This document shows positions 48,134-57,467 of a stretch of DNA of 64,000 nucleotides, piece by piece. Source of the stretch: Nonomuraea endophytica (GTDB lineage: Bacteria > Actinomycetota > Actinomycetes > Streptosporangiales > Streptosporangiaceae); the NCBI RefSeq assembly GCF_014203235.1, contig NZ_JACHIN010000001.1, positions 248,001-312,000 on the forward strand, given 5' to 3'. The notes beneath the pieces are model-generated. The model saw only the letters and a program-made list of their open reading frames with translations. It was not told where the DNA came from and ran no database searches. Position 1 is the stretch's first letter; each line of letters opens with the position of its first letter. The position numbers and the translations under genes are program-made.

Positions 48134-49219
48134 TCACAGCACCACCACCGACCGCAGCACCTCGCCCCGGTGCATCTTGGCGAACGCCTCCTCCACCTGG
48201 TCCAGCGCGATCTCCTCCGAGACGAACTTGTCCAGCGGCAACCGGTTCTGCAGGAACAGGTCGACGAGCATGGGGAAGTCCCTGGAGGGCAGGCAGTCGC
48301 CGTACCAGGAGGACTTGAGCGCGCCGCCGCGGCCGAAGACGTCGAGCAGCGGCAGCTCCAGCGTCATCTCCGGCGTCGGCACGCCGACCAGCACGACGGT
48401 GCCGGCCAGGTCGCGGGCGTAGAAGGCCTGCTTGTAGGTCTCGGGCCGGCCGACGGCCTCGATCACGACGTCGGCGCCGTTGCCGCCGGTCAGCTCGCGG
48501 ATCGCCTCGACGGGGTCCTGCGAGCGGGAGTTGACGGTGTGGGTGGCGCCGAAGCCCTTGGCCAGCTCCAGCTTGCGGTCGTCCACGTCAACGGCGATGA
48601 TCGTCCCCGCGCCGGCCAGCGAGGAGCCCAGGACGGCCGCGTCGCCGACGCCGCCGCAGCCGATCACGGCCACGCTGTCGCCCCTGCCGACGCCGCCGGT
48701 GTTGATCGCGGCGCCGATGCCGGCCATGACGCCGCAGCCCAGCAGCCCGGCCACCTGCGCCGGCGCCTCGGCCGAGACCTTGGTGCACTGACCGGCGGCG
48801 ACCAGCGTCTTCTGCAGGAACGCGCCGATGCCCAGGGCGGGCGAGAGCTCGGTGCCGTCGGCCAGCGTCATCTTCTGCTTGGCGTTGTGGGTGGCGAAGC
48901 AGTACCAGGGACGGCCGCGCAGGCAGGCGCGGCACTGGCCGCAGACCGCGCGCCAGTTGAGGATCACGAAGTCGCCCGGCTCCAGCCCGGTGACGCCCTC
49001 GCCGACCGCCTCGACGGTGCCGGCGGCCTCGTGCCCGAGCAGGAACGGGAAGTCGTCGTTGATGCCGCCCTCCCGGTAGTGAAGGTCGGTGTGGCAGACG
49101 CCGCACGCCTGCACGTTCACCACCGCCTCGCCGGGACCCGGGTCCGGCACCAGCACGGTCTCGACGGATACTTCCTGGCCCTTGCCTCTGGCGATGACGC
49201 CACTGACTTCGTACGGCAT
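48134..49219 (-). CDS. mscR: S-(Hydroxymethyl)mycothiol dehydrogenase
   Basis: The 361-residue zinc alcohol dehydrogenase begins [15 protein letters not shown] and carries [20 protein letters not shown], the catalytic-zinc cysteine region, and [12 protein letters not shown]. The structural-zinc region is [20 protein letters not shown] and the NAD site is [15 protein letters not shown]. The sequence closely follows mycothiol-dependent formaldehyde dehydrogenases, which also act as nitrosomycothiol reductases. I prefer the ATG at 49219; another at 49228 sits too close to the ribosome-binding site GAAAGGAAG. It likely forms an operon with the MBL hydrolase gene 31 bases downstream. Confidence 0.93.
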   Translation of the reverse strand: MPYEVSGVIARGKGQEVSVETVLVPDPGPGEAVVNVQACGVCHTDLHYREGGINDDFPFLLGHEAAGTVEAVGEGVTGLEPGDFVILNWRAVCGQCRACLRGRPWYCFATHNAKQKMTLADGTELSPALGIGAFLQKTLVAAGQCTKVSAEAPAQVAGLLGCGVMAGIGAAINTGGVGRGDSVAVIGCGGVGDAAVLGSSLAGAGTIIAVDVDDRKLELAKGFGATHTVNSRSQDPVEAIRELTGGNGADVVIEAVGRPETYKQAFYARDLAGTVVLVGVPTPEMTLELPLLDVFGRGGALKSSWYGDCLPSRDFPMLVDLFLQNRLPLDKFVSEEIALDQVEEAFAKMHRGEVLRSVVVL

Positions 49220-49235
49220 GCCAGTCATCTTCCTT

Positions 49236-50210
49236 TCAAGAGGAAGATCTTCGCAAGACATAGGGCTGCACCACGCCGAGCCCCCGAGCAGGGCGACGCC
49301 GGATCCTGAGCACGTCGAGACCCGGCTGCCCGGCGAGCTCTGCGGCCAGTCCCGCGTCCACGACGATCGTGCCGGGACGGGCGATGGCGGTGAGCCGGGC
49401 GGCGAGGTTCACGGTGGTGCCGAAGACGTCGCCCATCATCTGCAGCACCGGCCCGTAGGCCAGGCCGATGCGTAGTTCGTCCGCCTCGACCAGGTCGAGC
49501 GCGATCCGCGCGGCCACCTCCGCGGACGGCGCGCTGAACAGCACCTCGTCGCCGAGCGTCTTGACCAGCCGGGCGCCGTGGGCGGCCACCACGTCCGCCG
49601 CCCGCGCCTCGAAGCCTTCCACCAGCGCCGCAAGCTGCCGTTCGTCGAGGTCGCGGGCGCGCCGGGTGAAGGAGACCAGGTCGGCGAAGCCCACCGCGAT
49701 GTTGACCTTGGCCGTCTCGGTCTCGTCGCTGGTGTCGGCCAGCGCGAGCATCCTGGTGCCCGCGGCGGCCAGTTGTGCCCGCCAGACGTGCACGAGCACG
49801 TGCTCGAAGTCGGGCAGCAGGTTCTGGGCGGTCTCCAGCACCGCCGCCAGCTCGCTGTCGCTGGCCTCGGTGTCCTTGGGCAGCATCGCGCCGACCATGA
49901 TCTCGGCCTGCCACTGCGCCAGCCTGGCGGTGGTACGGCCCAGCGCGCGGGTCATGCGCAGCACGGTCTGCTCGTCGAGCAGGCCGCTGTCGAGCATGGT
50001 GCGCACCCGCCCGAGCGCGGCCACGTCGGCGTCGCTGAAGGCCACCGCGTCGTCGGACAGCGTGGCGAAGCCGAGCGCGCGCCAGATCCGCTCGGCCAGC
50101 TCCTGGGAGACCCCGGACTTGGCGGCCACCTCCGCGCGCGTGTAGCGGGCGGGCGTGCCGACCAGCAGCCGCTCGATCTCCTCGGCCGTGGGCCGGCCCG
50201 GTGTCTCCAC
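49236..50210 (-). CDS. Class III adenylate cyclase with N-terminal regulatory domain
   Basis: The 324-residue protein has a helical N-terminal part (about 1-165) resembling the regulatory domain of mycobacterial Rv1264-type cyclases. The catalytic domain follows at about 168-305. Key residues are all present: metal ligands Asp177 (GFADLVSFT) and Asp221 (KTLGDEV), adenine-selecting Lys217 and Asp261, and transition-state Asn268 and Arg272 (NLAAR). It should therefore make cAMP in the cytoplasm. In Rv1264 the N-terminal domain confers pH sensing. The start is GTG at 50210, ten bases after the stop of the PH-domain gene. Confidence 0.9.
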   Translation of the reverse strand: METPGRPTAEEIERLLVGTPARYTRAEVAAKSGVSQELAERIWRALGFATLSDDAVAFSDADVAALGRVRTMLDSGLLDEQTVLRMTRALGRTTARLAQWQAEIMVGAMLPKDTEASDSELAAVLETAQNLLPDFEHVLVHVWRAQLAAAGTRMLALADTSDETETAKVNIAVGFADLVSFTRRARDLDERQLAALVEGFEARAADVVAAHGARLVKTLGDEVLFSAPSAEVAARIALDLVEADELRIGLAYGPVLQMMGDVFGTTVNLAARLTAIARPGTIVVDAGLAAELAGQPGLDVLRIRRRPARGLGVVQPYVLRRSSS

Positions 50211-50219
50211 GCCCGCCGG

Positions 50220-50732
50220 CTACTTGCCGTCGACCTCGCCGTCGGAGACGTCCTCGACGGCGCGGAACAGGTCGGCTCGGACGTCCTGGATCTGCGGGAT
50301 GTCACGCAGCGCGAGCTGCCCCTGGTCGCTGGCCGATTCCACGGTCAGCGTGCCGCAGCCCAGGATGCGCTCGGCGAACGACTGGTCGGAGCTGACCGAG
50401 TTGACCTTGGTCAGCGGGATCTCGTCCGTCGACTTGTTCAGCACGCCGGTGCTGATCGTGAAGCGGTGGGTGGTCAGGACGTAGCCGGTGTTCTTCCACT
50501 GCAGGTAGGGGACGAACGACCAGATCGTCAGCAGCAGGATCGCGACGATGCCGATCGCGATCCTGCCGTAGGTGGAGTATTGCCAGTCGCCGGGCACGAA
50601 GTAGATCGCGACCCCGGAGGCGATGACGATGAGCACCAGCGCGGCGAAGGGCCCGATCAGCCGCTTCCAGTGCGGGTTGAAGGCCCGGATGCGGCGCTCG
50701 CCCTGCGTCAAGTGGTGGTCTGGGAGAGTCAT
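50220..50732 (-). CDS. PH-domain membrane protein
   Basis: The 170-residue protein has two hydrophobic segments (about 27-48 and 56-80) followed by a bacterial PH-like domain with GYVLTTHRFTISTGVL, EIPLTKVNSVSSDQSF and GTLTVESASDQG. This is the YdbS/bPH2 arrangement found throughout actinomycetes, with unknown role. It lies between birA and the adenylate cyclase gene on the same strand, 18 bases from birA, and is probably co-transcribed with both. Confidence 0.9.
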   Translation of the reverse strand: MTLPDHHLTQGERRIRAFNPHWKRLIGPFAALVLIVIASGVAIYFVPGDWQYSTYGRIAIGIVAILLLTIWSFVPYLQWKNTGYVLTTHRFTISTGVLNKSTDEIPLTKVNSVSSDQSFAERILGCGTLTVESASDQGQLALRDIPQIQDVRADLFRAVEDVSDGEVDGK

Positions 50733-50749
50733 GCGGAAATCGTGCCACT

Positions 50750-51580
50750 CTACGGTGCCGGTCGCACGTGAACGACATCACCCGCGCTCAACGTGTGACC
50801 CTTGCCGTCGGCCTCGACCTGCAGGTGGCCGTTGGGGTCGACGCCGGTGGCCACGCCCTCCAGGACCCGCTCGCCGGGCAGCTCGACCCTGATGCGGCGG
50901 CCGATCGTCGCGCAGGAGGCCTGGTAGGCGGCGCGCAGCCCGCAGGCGTCGGCGTCGCCGTCGGCCTCGGTCCAGTCGCGGTAGTGGCTCTCCAGCTCGC
51001 GCAGGACCGCTCTGATCAGCGGGTCGCGGTCGACGCAGGCGGCCTCCTCGACGGCCAGTGAGGTGGCGGTCTCGACGGGCAGCTCGGCCGGTTGGAGCGA
51101 GACGTTGAGCCCCATCCCGATCACCACCGCGTCGTCGATCCGCTCGGCCAGCACCCCCGCCAGCTTGCGCTCGCCGATCAGCAGGTCGTTGGGCCACTTG
51201 AGCCGCACGTCCACCTCGGCCAGGCGGCGCACCGCCGAGGCGGCGGCCACGCCGAACAGCAGCGGCAGCCAGCCGTGCCGGACCTGCGGGACAGTCGGCC
51301 GCAGCAGGACGGAGAACGTCAGGCCGGAGCGCGCGGGCGCGTTCCACACCCGGCCCAGGCGGCCGCGGCCGGCGAGCTGGGTTTCGGCGATGAGCACGGC
51401 GCCCTGCTCCGCGCCGCCGCGGGCGGCCTGGGCCAGGTCGGCGTTGGTGGAGCCGGTGCTGTCGACGACGGTGATGCCGGTCCACAGGCCGCCGGGCCGT
51501 ACCAGAGCGCGGTTGAGCGCGCCCTGGGACAGAGGCGGGCGATCGAGGTCGGAGTAACGCGAGTCAGCCACGTCCACCAT
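50750..51580 (-). CDS. birA: Biotin--[acetyl-CoA-carboxylase] ligase
   Basis: The product is about 276 residues: a catalytic biotin protein ligase without the DNA-binding head of E. coli BirA. Landmarks are DSTGSTNADLAQAARGG, the biotinyl-adenylate loop GRGRLGRVWNAP, LKWPNDLLIGERKLAGVL and GMGLNVSLQ, with a small C-terminal domain. It biotinylates carboxylase subunits; an acyl-CoA carboxylase beta gene starts at 63759. Starts at ATG 51580, GTG 51577 or GTG 51571 are all near AGGAAG. A very long antisense reading continues upstream through the oxidoreductase gene and is not real. Confidence 0.95.
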   Translation of the reverse strand: MVDVADSRYSDLDRPPLSQGALNRALVRPGGLWTGITVVDSTGSTNADLAQAARGGAEQGAVLIAETQLAGRGRLGRVWNAPARSGLTFSVLLRPTVPQVRHGWLPLLFGVAAASAVRRLAEVDVRLKWPNDLLIGERKLAGVLAERIDDAVVIGMGLNVSLQPAELPVETATSLAVEEAACVDRDPLIRAVLRELESHYRDWTEADGDADACGLRAAYQASCATIGRRIRVELPGERVLEGVATGVDPNGHLQVEADGKGHTLSAGDVVHVRPAP

Positions 51581-51628
51581 CTTCCTACGGCCTGGTCCCC
51601 AGCTTCGAGCGGAGGGGAGAATGGGGAG

Positions 51629-53851
51629 ATGAGCAAGCTTCTTGACCCGCGTAACTGGGCGTCTTGGCGGCCGTTCGGCATCGGGCTGCGCAAGCCGAAC
51701 AACTATCTGGAGTTGTGGAAGGCGTTCAAATCGGTCAAGGGCAACAGGCGCTACGCCTGGCGCATTCTCAACCAGGGAACCTGCGACGGCTGCGCGCTCG
51801 GGACCCAGGGCATGCGCGACTGGACGATGGACGAGATCCACCTGTGCAACATCCGGCTGCGCCTGCTGCCGCTCAACACGATGCCGGCGCTGAAGTACAA
51901 GGCGCTCAAGGACGTCTCCGGGCTTCGTGGCAAGAAGAGCGCGGAGTTGCGGGAGCTGGGGCGGCTGCCGTACCCGATGATCAGGAGGGCGGGAGAGGCG
52001 GGCTTCACCCGCGTCTCGTGGGAGGAGGCGCTGGAGGTGGCGGCGCGGCACCTGCGTGAGGCGAGGTTCGGTGTTTACCTGACCAGCCGTGGTGTGCCGA
52101 ACGAGAACTACTTCGCGGCGCAGAAGGCGGTGCGCGCGATGGGCAGCAACAACGTCGACAACGCCGCGCGCATCTGCCACTCGCCCTCGACGGTGGCGCT
52201 GAAGCAGACGATCGGGGCGGCGGCCACGACCTGCTCCTACACCGACTGGATCGGCTCCGACCTGATCGTGTTCATCGGGTCGAACCCGTCCAACAACCAG
52301 CCGGTGGCGATGAAGTACCTCTACCACGCCAAGAAGGCCGGGACCCGGATCGCGATGGTCAACGCCTACCGCGAGCCGGGCATGGACAAGTACTGGGTGC
52401 CGTCCAACGCGGAGTCGGCGGTGTTCGGCACGAAGATCACCGACGAGTTCTTCGGCGTCAACGTGGGCGGCGACATCGGCTTCCTCAACGGGGTGCTGAA
52501 GCATCTGATCGAGAAGGGCTGGGTGGACGAGGAGTTCGTCCGCTCGCGCACGAAGGGCTTCGACGAGGTACGGCAGGCCGTCGCGGCCCAGTCGTGGGAG
52601 TCGCTGGAGGCGCTGTCCGGCTCCACCAGGGCCGAGATGCTGCGCATGGCGGAGCTGCTCGGCCGGGCCCGCTCGGCGGTGCTGGTGTGGTCGATGGGGA
52701 TCACGCAGCACTCGTTCGGCGAGGACAACGTGCGCTCGATCGTGAACCTGGCGCTGGCGCGCGGGTTCGTGGGGCGTGACAACTGCGGGCTGATGCCGAT
52801 CCGGGGCCACAGCGGGGTGCAGGGCGGGGCGGAGATGGGCGCGTACGCGACGGGCCTGCCGGGTGGCCTGCCGATCAACCCACCCAACGCCACGAAATTT
52901 ACGGACATGTGGGGCTTCGAGGTGCCCAACTCCCCCGGGCTCACCGCGACCGAGATGATCGACGCGGCGCACGCCGGCGAGCTGGACGTGCTGATCTCCT
53001 CCGGCGGCAACTTCCTCGAGGTGCTGCCCGATCCGGCCTACTGTCGCGAGGCGCTGTCGCGGCTGAAGCTGCGGGTGCACGTGGACATCGTGCTGTCCTC
53101 GCAGATGCTGGTGCCGAGCGCGGGCGACGTGCTGCTGCTGCCCGCGCAGACCCGCTACGAGATGGTCGGCGGCGTGACCGAGACCTCCACCGAGCGTCGC
53201 ATCATCTTCTCTCCCGAGGTGGAGGGCCCGAGGATCGGCGAGGCCTGGCCGGAGTGGAAGATCTTCACCGAACTGGCCGCCCGCGTCCGCCCGGAAATTT
53301 CCGGAAAAATCACTTATACAGGGACGCCCGATATCCGCGAGGACATCGAGCGGGCCGTCCCCTTCTACAAGGGAATCGCGGGCCTGCGGGTGTTCGGCGA
53401 CAACGTCCAGTACGGCGGCCGCCACCTCTTCGCCGACGGCCGCTTCCAGACCGCCGACGGCCTGGCCGCCTTCTCCCCGGTCACACCGCCATCGCCGGAG
53501 CGTCCCGACGGGTCGTTCATGGTGGCCACGCGGCGCGGCAAGCAGTTCAACAGCATGGTCCACGAGCGCCGCGACGGCTTCAACGGCGCGATGCGCGAGG
53601 CCGTGCTCATGAGCGCCTACGACGCCGACCGCCTCGGCCTGCCCGACGGCGCGCCCGTGGAGCTCACCGCGCTCAGCTCGCTCGGCGACCGGCAGCGCAC
53701 CTACCGGGGCAAGGTGCTCCGGGCCCCGCTGATGCCCGGCAACCTGCAGATCCACTGGCCGGAGGGCAACGTGCTGCTGGACGAGTCCCGCCGCTCCCCC
53801 GACGCCAAGATCCCCGACTACAACGCCCTGGTCACGGTGAAGCAGCTGTGA
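51629..53851 (+). CDS. FdhF/YdeP-type molybdopterin oxidoreductase
   Basis: The 740-residue protein has a cysteine region near the N-terminus (TCDGCALGTQG, then HLC) that may hold an Fe-S cluster. The molybdopterin fold includes RICHSPSTVALKQTIG, where Cys183 takes the place of the Mo-binding Sec/Cys of formate dehydrogenase H. DLIVFIGSNPSNNQP, MPIRGHSGVQGGAEMG and DVLLLPAQTRYEM follow, and NLQIHWPEGNVLL lies near the end. This is the formate-dehydrogenase-like family that includes E. coli YdeP; its substrate is unclear. fdhD follows with a GTGA overlap, supporting a bis-MGD enzyme. The ATG at 51629 has GGGGAG upstream. Confidence 0.93.
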   Translation: MSKLLDPRNWASWRPFGIGLRKPNNYLELWKAFKSVKGNRRYAWRILNQGTCDGCALGTQGMRDWTMDEIHLCNIRLRLLPLNTMPALKYKALKDVSGLRGKKSAELRELGRLPYPMIRRAGEAGFTRVSWEEALEVAARHLREARFGVYLTSRGVPNENYFAAQKAVRAMGSNNVDNAARICHSPSTVALKQTIGAAATTCSYTDWIGSDLIVFIGSNPSNNQPVAMKYLYHAKKAGTRIAMVNAYREPGMDKYWVPSNAESAVFGTKITDEFFGVNVGGDIGFLNGVLKHLIEKGWVDEEFVRSRTKGFDEVRQAVAAQSWESLEALSGSTRAEMLRMAELLGRARSAVLVWSMGITQHSFGEDNVRSIVNLALARGFVGRDNCGLMPIRGHSGVQGGAEMGAYATGLPGGLPINPPNATKFTDMWGFEVPNSPGLTATEMIDAAHAGELDVLISSGGNFLEVLPDPAYCREALSRLKLRVHVDIVLSSQMLVPSAGDVLLLPAQTRYEMVGGVTETSTERRIIFSPEVEGPRIGEAWPEWKIFTELAARVRPEISGKITYTGTPDIREDIERAVPFYKGIAGLRVFGDNVQYGGRHLFADGRFQTADGLAAFSPVTPPSPERPDGSFMVATRRGKQFNSMVHERRDGFNGAMREAVLMSAYDADRLGLPDGAPVELTALSSLGDRQRTYRGKVLRAPLMPGNLQIHWPEGNVLLDESRRSPDAKIPDYNALVTVKQL

Positions 53852-54687
53852 GCGAGCGCCCCGGGCCCACCACCCGCGTACGGATCCGGGAGATCACCGG
53901 GTCCGAGGCCCGCGACCGCCGCGACGACCTGGCCACCGAGGAGCCGCTGGAGATCCGCCTGCAGTCCGGCAGGGAGCGCAGGACGGCCGCGATCACCATG
54001 CGCACGCCGGGGCACGACTTCGAGCTGGCCGCCGGGTTCCTGCACGGCGAGGGGATCGCGGAGCCGGGCGAGATCGCGGCGATCGGCTACTGCACCGACG
54101 AGGATGTGCAGCCCGAGGCCCGCTACAACGTCGTCACGGTCCGGCTCAACACCCCGATCCCCGATCTGCCCGCGCTGGAACGCCACTTCCTCACCTCCAG
54201 CGCGTGCGGGATCTGCGGCTCGGCCAGCCTCGACGCGCTGCGGCACCGCTGCTCGCCGGTCGCGCCGCCGGAGCTGGGGCTGACCCAGGAGGTGCTGTAC
54301 GGCCTGCCGTACCGGCTGCGGGAGTCGCAGGGCGTGTTCGGCAAGACCGGCGGCCTGCACGCGGCGGGCCTGTTCTCGGCGGGCGGCGAGCTGGTGGCCA
54401 CGCGCGAGGACGTGGGCCGGCACAACGCCGTCGACAAGCTGGTCGGCTGGGCCGGGCTGCGCGGCGAGCTGCCGCTGGCGGCGAACGTCCTGATGGTCAG
54501 CGGCCGCGCCAGCTACGAGATCATGCAGAAGGCGCTGGCCGCCGGCATCCCGGTGGTGTGCGCGGTCTCGGCTCCGTCGTCGCTGGCTGTGGACCTGGCG
54601 AGGGAGTTCGGCATGACGCTCGTGGGCTTCCTGCGCGGCGAGCGCTGCAACGTCTACGCGGGGATGGAGCGCATCAAGGTCGCCTAG
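53848..54687 (+). CDS. fdhD: Formate dehydrogenase sulfurtransferase FdhD
   Basis: The 279-residue protein has the FdhD signature: EEPLEIRLQSG, MRTPGHDFELAAGFL, the sulfur-relay motif SSACGICGSASLD, GGLHAAGLFS, REDVGRHNAVDKLVG and VSGRASYEIMQKALAAGIP. FdhD passes sulfur to the molybdenum cofactor, activating formate-dehydrogenase-type enzymes, here most likely the protein encoded just upstream. The start is GTG at 53848, overlapping the upstream stop by two bases. Confidence 0.97.
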   Translation: MSERPGPTTRVRIREITGSEARDRRDDLATEEPLEIRLQSGRERRTAAITMRTPGHDFELAAGFLHGEGIAEPGEIAAIGYCTDEDVQPEARYNVVTVRLNTPIPDLPALERHFLTSSACGICGSASLDALRHRCSPVAPPELGLTQEVLYGLPYRLRESQGVFGKTGGLHAAGLFSAGGELVATREDVGRHNAVDKLVGWAGLRGELPLAANVLMVSGRASYEIMQKALAAGIPVVCAVSAPSSLAVDLAREFGMTLVGFLRGERCNVYAGMERIKVA

Positions 54688-54699
54688 ATGTGGAACAAA

Positions 54700-54737
54700 G
54701 CATTCCGTTCTGATAGAGTTTCATCAGAACGGAACGC
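54700..54737. promoter_or_regulatory. Large dyad operator upstream of the epoxide hydrolase gene
   Basis: GCATTCCGTTCTGAT (54700-54714) and ATCAGAACGGAACGC (54723-54737) are inverted copies with one mismatch around an 8-bp spacer. The left arm and the bases before it (TGGAACAAAGCATTCCG) recur upstream of the MFS gene at 55934. The dyad ends 24 bases before the hydrolase ATG, a position suited to repression. Confidence 0.72.
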
Positions 54738-54761
54738 TTCGCTTCCCGAAGGAGACCTCCC

Positions 54762-55850
54762 ATGGCCGAGATCCGCCCCTACCGCATCGACGTCTCCCAG
54801 GCCGACCTCGACGACCTGAAGGCCCGCCTGGCCAGGACCCGCTACACCGACGAACTGCCCGACGCCGGCGAGGACTACGGCGTGAGCGCCGGCCGGGTCC
54901 GCCGCATGGTCGAGCACCTGCGCGACGTGTTCGACTGGCGCGCGCTGGAGGCCAGGCTCAACGCCTTCCCGCAGTTCACGACCGAGATCGACGGCCAGAA
55001 CGTGCACTTCTTCCACATCCGCTCCGCCAACGAGGACGCGCTGCCGCTGGTGCTGACCCACGGCTGGCCGGGCACCGCCCTGGAGTACGTCGAGGTGATC
55101 GAGCCGCTGTCGCGTGACTTTCACCTGGTCATCCCGTCCGTGCCCGGTTTCGGCTTCTCGGGTCCGACCACGGAGCGCGGCTGGAACGCCGCCCGTGTCG
55201 CGGGCGCCTGGGCCGAGCTGATGAAGCGCCTGGGCTACGACCGCTACGGCGCCGTGGGCAACGACGGGGGCTCGATCGTCACGCCGTACATCGGCAGGCT
55301 CGACCCCGAGCACGCGGTCGCCCTGCACGTCACCCAGATCTTCTCCTTCCCCTCCGGCGACCCGGCCGAGTTCGAGGGGCTGAGCGAGGAGGACATGGGC
55401 AGGGTCCAGTTCCTGCAGACCTTCTGGGAGACCATGGGCGCGTTCAACACGATGCAGTCCCAGGCCCCGCAGACGCTCGCGCACGCCCTCGCCGACTCCC
55501 CCGCCGGCCTGCTCGGCTGGATGGGCCAGCTCATGGGCGAGGAGCTCGGCATCGACTGGGCGGTGAGCAACATCGCCGTCCACTGGCTGTACGGCACCGC
55601 CGCCTCCTCGGCCCGCTTCTACTACGAGAACGCCAAGCTGGAGCAGCCCGCCGAGCCGACCACGGCGCCGATCGGGCTGGCCAACTTCGCCAACGACTTC
55701 CAGTCGATCAGGCGCTTCGCCGAGCGCGACCACAAGAACATCGCCCAGTGGAACTTCTACGACGTCGGCGGCCACTACGCCGCGCACGAGGTCCCGGAGG
55801 TGTTCGCGCAGGATGTGCGCGACTTCTTCGCGCGGTGGAACGCGGAATGA
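54762..55850 (+). CDS. Epoxide hydrolase (alpha/beta-hydrolase with N-terminal EHN domain)
   Basis: The 362-residue enzyme has the N-terminal epoxide-hydrolase domain (about 1-95, IRPYRIDVSQADLDDLKARL) and an alpha/beta-hydrolase domain. The latter has the oxyanion-hole HGWPGTALEY, the nucleophile Asp168 in VGNDGGSIV and the catalytic His in GGHYAAHEVPE. Family members open epoxides to diols in the cytoplasm. A large dyad lies upstream, and GAAGGAG precedes the ATG. The next gene, an MFS exporter, shares the operator sequence, suggesting a joint response to a toxic compound. The regulator is not adjacent. Confidence 0.93.
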   Translation: MAEIRPYRIDVSQADLDDLKARLARTRYTDELPDAGEDYGVSAGRVRRMVEHLRDVFDWRALEARLNAFPQFTTEIDGQNVHFFHIRSANEDALPLVLTHGWPGTALEYVEVIEPLSRDFHLVIPSVPGFGFSGPTTERGWNAARVAGAWAELMKRLGYDRYGAVGNDGGSIVTPYIGRLDPEHAVALHVTQIFSFPSGDPAEFEGLSEEDMGRVQFLQTFWETMGAFNTMQSQAPQTLAHALADSPAGLLGWMGQLMGEELGIDWAVSNIAVHWLYGTAASSARFYYENAKLEQPAEPTTAPIGLANFANDFQSIRRFAERDHKNIAQWNFYDVGGHYAAHEVPEVFAQDVRDFFARWNAE

Positions 55851-55862
55851 ACCTTTCCGCAT

Positions 55863-55890
55863 AGGGCCGTAGCGTCAGCGCTACGGCCCT
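55863..55890 (+). terminator. Rho-independent terminator of the epoxide hydrolase gene
   Basis: A perfect 12-bp stem (AGGGCCGTAGCG/CGCTACGGCCCT) with loop TCAG is followed by TT, 13 bases after the hydrolase stop. It separates the hydrolase and MFS transcripts, so the shared operator sequence is needed for coordinated control. Confidence 0.8.
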
Positions 55891-55942
55891 TTCGCATGAG
55901 TGTGGGGCACTCCCAAAGATCTTGACCAAACAGTGGAATGAA

Positions 55943-55977
55943 GCATTCCGCTCTGCTATTGTTGGAACAGAACAAGC
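55943..55977. promoter_or_regulatory. Operator-like element upstream of the MFS gene, related to 54700-54737
   Basis: GCATTCCGCTCTGCT (55943-55957) and the following AACAGAACAAGC (55966-55977) match the two arms of the dyad upstream of the epoxide hydrolase. The 25 bases starting TGGAATGAAGCATTCC at 55934 match those starting at 54691 in 21 positions and contain a perfect GGAATG/CATTCC inverted repeat. AGGAGGAA and the ATG follow at 56001. Confidence 0.68.
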
Positions 55978-56000
55978 CGTTCCGATCCAGGAGGAACACC

Positions 56001-57428
56001 ATGACCGTCCTCGACACCCGACCAGTGGCCGCAGCCGCCGCTCCCGAGCAGCCCTCGGCCTACAAGTGGCGCTGGCCGGCCCTGGGCGTGATCATGACCG
56101 GCTCCGTCATGGAGCTGCTGGACGCCACGGTCACCCACATCGCGGGCCCGACCATGAGGAACGACTTCGGCGCCGGCAACGCGTTCATCCAATGGCTGGG
56201 CGCCGCGTACATCCTGGCCATGACCGCGGGCCTGCTGACCGGCGGCCGGCTGGGCGACATCGTGGGACGCCGGCGGATGTTCCTCATCGGGATGATCGGC
56301 TTCACGGTCGGCTCGCTGCTCTGCGCGGTCTCCGTCTCGCCGGAGATGATCATCGCGGCCCGGGTCATGCAGGGCCTGTTCGGCGCGGCCATGATCCCCC
56401 AGGGCATGGGGATGATGAAGGAGATGTTCCCGCCCAAGGAGCTGGCGAGCGCGTTCGGGCTGATCGGCCCGGTCATGGGACTGTCGGCCATCGGCGGCCC
56501 GATCCTGGCCGGGTGGCTGGTCAGCGCCGACCTGTTCGGCACCGGCTGGCGGATGATCTTCCTGATCAACCTGCCGATCGGCGTGGCCGCGGTCTTCGCG
56601 GCGCTGCGCTTCCTGCCGAAGACCCCGCCGATCGGCGGCGTCAAGCTCGACCTGCCCGGCGCGATCCTCGCCTCCGCCGGCGTCGTCCTGATGGTCTTCC
56701 CGCTGGTCCAGGGCCAGGAGCACGGCTGGCCGTGGTGGTCGTTCGCGCTGATGGCCGCCTCGGTCGTCACCCTCGTCGTCTTCGTCGCCTACGAGAAGCG
56801 CCGGGCCGCCCGCGGCGGCGACCCGCTGGTGGCGCCCTCGCTCTTCCGCAAGCCCGCGTTCCTGTCCGGCATGGCCGTCGGCACCGTCTACTTCGCCGCC
56901 TTCGGCGGGGTGTTCATGGTCATCGGCCTCTACACCCAGCTCATGCTCCACTACGACCCGCTGAAGGCCGCGCTGACCGGCGTCCCCTCCTCCCTCGGCA
57001 TGATCGTGGGCATGATCGTCGCCCAGTCCACCCAGCGCTTCGGCCGCAAGGTCCTGCTGGCCGGCGCCGTCATCATGGCCCTGGCGGTCGTGGCCCTGCT
57101 GATCGTGGCCGAGCCGGGCGTCACCCCCTGGCAGCTCGCTCCGGCCCTGCTCTTCGTCGGCCTCGGCAGCGGCATGATCATGGGCCCGTACTTCAACATC
57201 GTCCTGGCCGCGGTGGACCCGCAGGAGACCGGCTCGGCCTCCGGCACGCTGACCGCGCTCCAGCAGGTGGGCAACGCGCTCGGCCTGGCCGTACTCGGGA
57301 CCGTCTTCTTCGGGACCGGCAGCGCCGAGATCACCTTCGCGGTGGCGGCGGGCATGATCGTGGTCACCTTCCTCGTCGGGCTGATGCTTCCCAAGCAGGC
57401 CCGCCAGGACGCCGAGTTCGTGCACTAG
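56001..57428 (+). CDS. MFS transporter, DHA2/EmrB-QacA type
   Basis: The 475-residue protein has about 14 membrane segments and the drug:H+ antiporter-2 pattern: MTGSVMELLDATVTHIA in segment 1, the loop motif GGRLGDIVGRRRMFL, and ARVMQGLFGAAMIPQG. The segment-5 motif C region is FGLIGPVMGLSAIGGPILAG. It likely exports a hydrophobic or toxic compound across the plasma membrane. Its upstream region shares an operator with the epoxide hydrolase gene, so export and hydrolysis may respond to the same signal. AGGAGGAA precedes the ATG at 56001. Confidence 0.93.
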   Translation: MTVLDTRPVAAAAAPEQPSAYKWRWPALGVIMTGSVMELLDATVTHIAGPTMRNDFGAGNAFIQWLGAAYILAMTAGLLTGGRLGDIVGRRRMFLIGMIGFTVGSLLCAVSVSPEMIIAARVMQGLFGAAMIPQGMGMMKEMFPPKELASAFGLIGPVMGLSAIGGPILAGWLVSADLFGTGWRMIFLINLPIGVAAVFAALRFLPKTPPIGGVKLDLPGAILASAGVVLMVFPLVQGQEHGWPWWSFALMAASVVTLVVFVAYEKRRAARGGDPLVAPSLFRKPAFLSGMAVGTVYFAAFGGVFMVIGLYTQLMLHYDPLKAALTGVPSSLGMIVGMIVAQSTQRFGRKVLLAGAVIMALAVVALLIVAEPGVTPWQLAPALLFVGLGSGMIMGPYFNIVLAAVDPQETGSASGTLTALQQVGNALGLAVLGTVFFGTGSAEITFAVAAGMIVVTFLVGLMLPKQARQDAEFVH

Positions 57429-57443
57429 GGATTTCGGACGAAG

Positions 57444-57467
57444 GGGCCCGGCGATTTCGCCGGGCCC
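57444..57467 (+). terminator. Rho-independent terminator of the MFS gene
   Basis: A 10-bp stem (GGGCCCGGCG/CGCCGGGCCC) with loop ATTT is flanked by AAG and TTTCC, 15 bases after the MFS stop. Confidence 0.82.

Noticed and set aside
51581..53755. A reverse-strand open frame of about 700 codons continuing upstream of birA through the molybdopterin oxidoreductase gene
   Set aside because: The plus-strand protein is clearly conserved along its whole length. The antisense frame is a high-GC artefact, rich in His/Arg/Gly with no recognisable domain.
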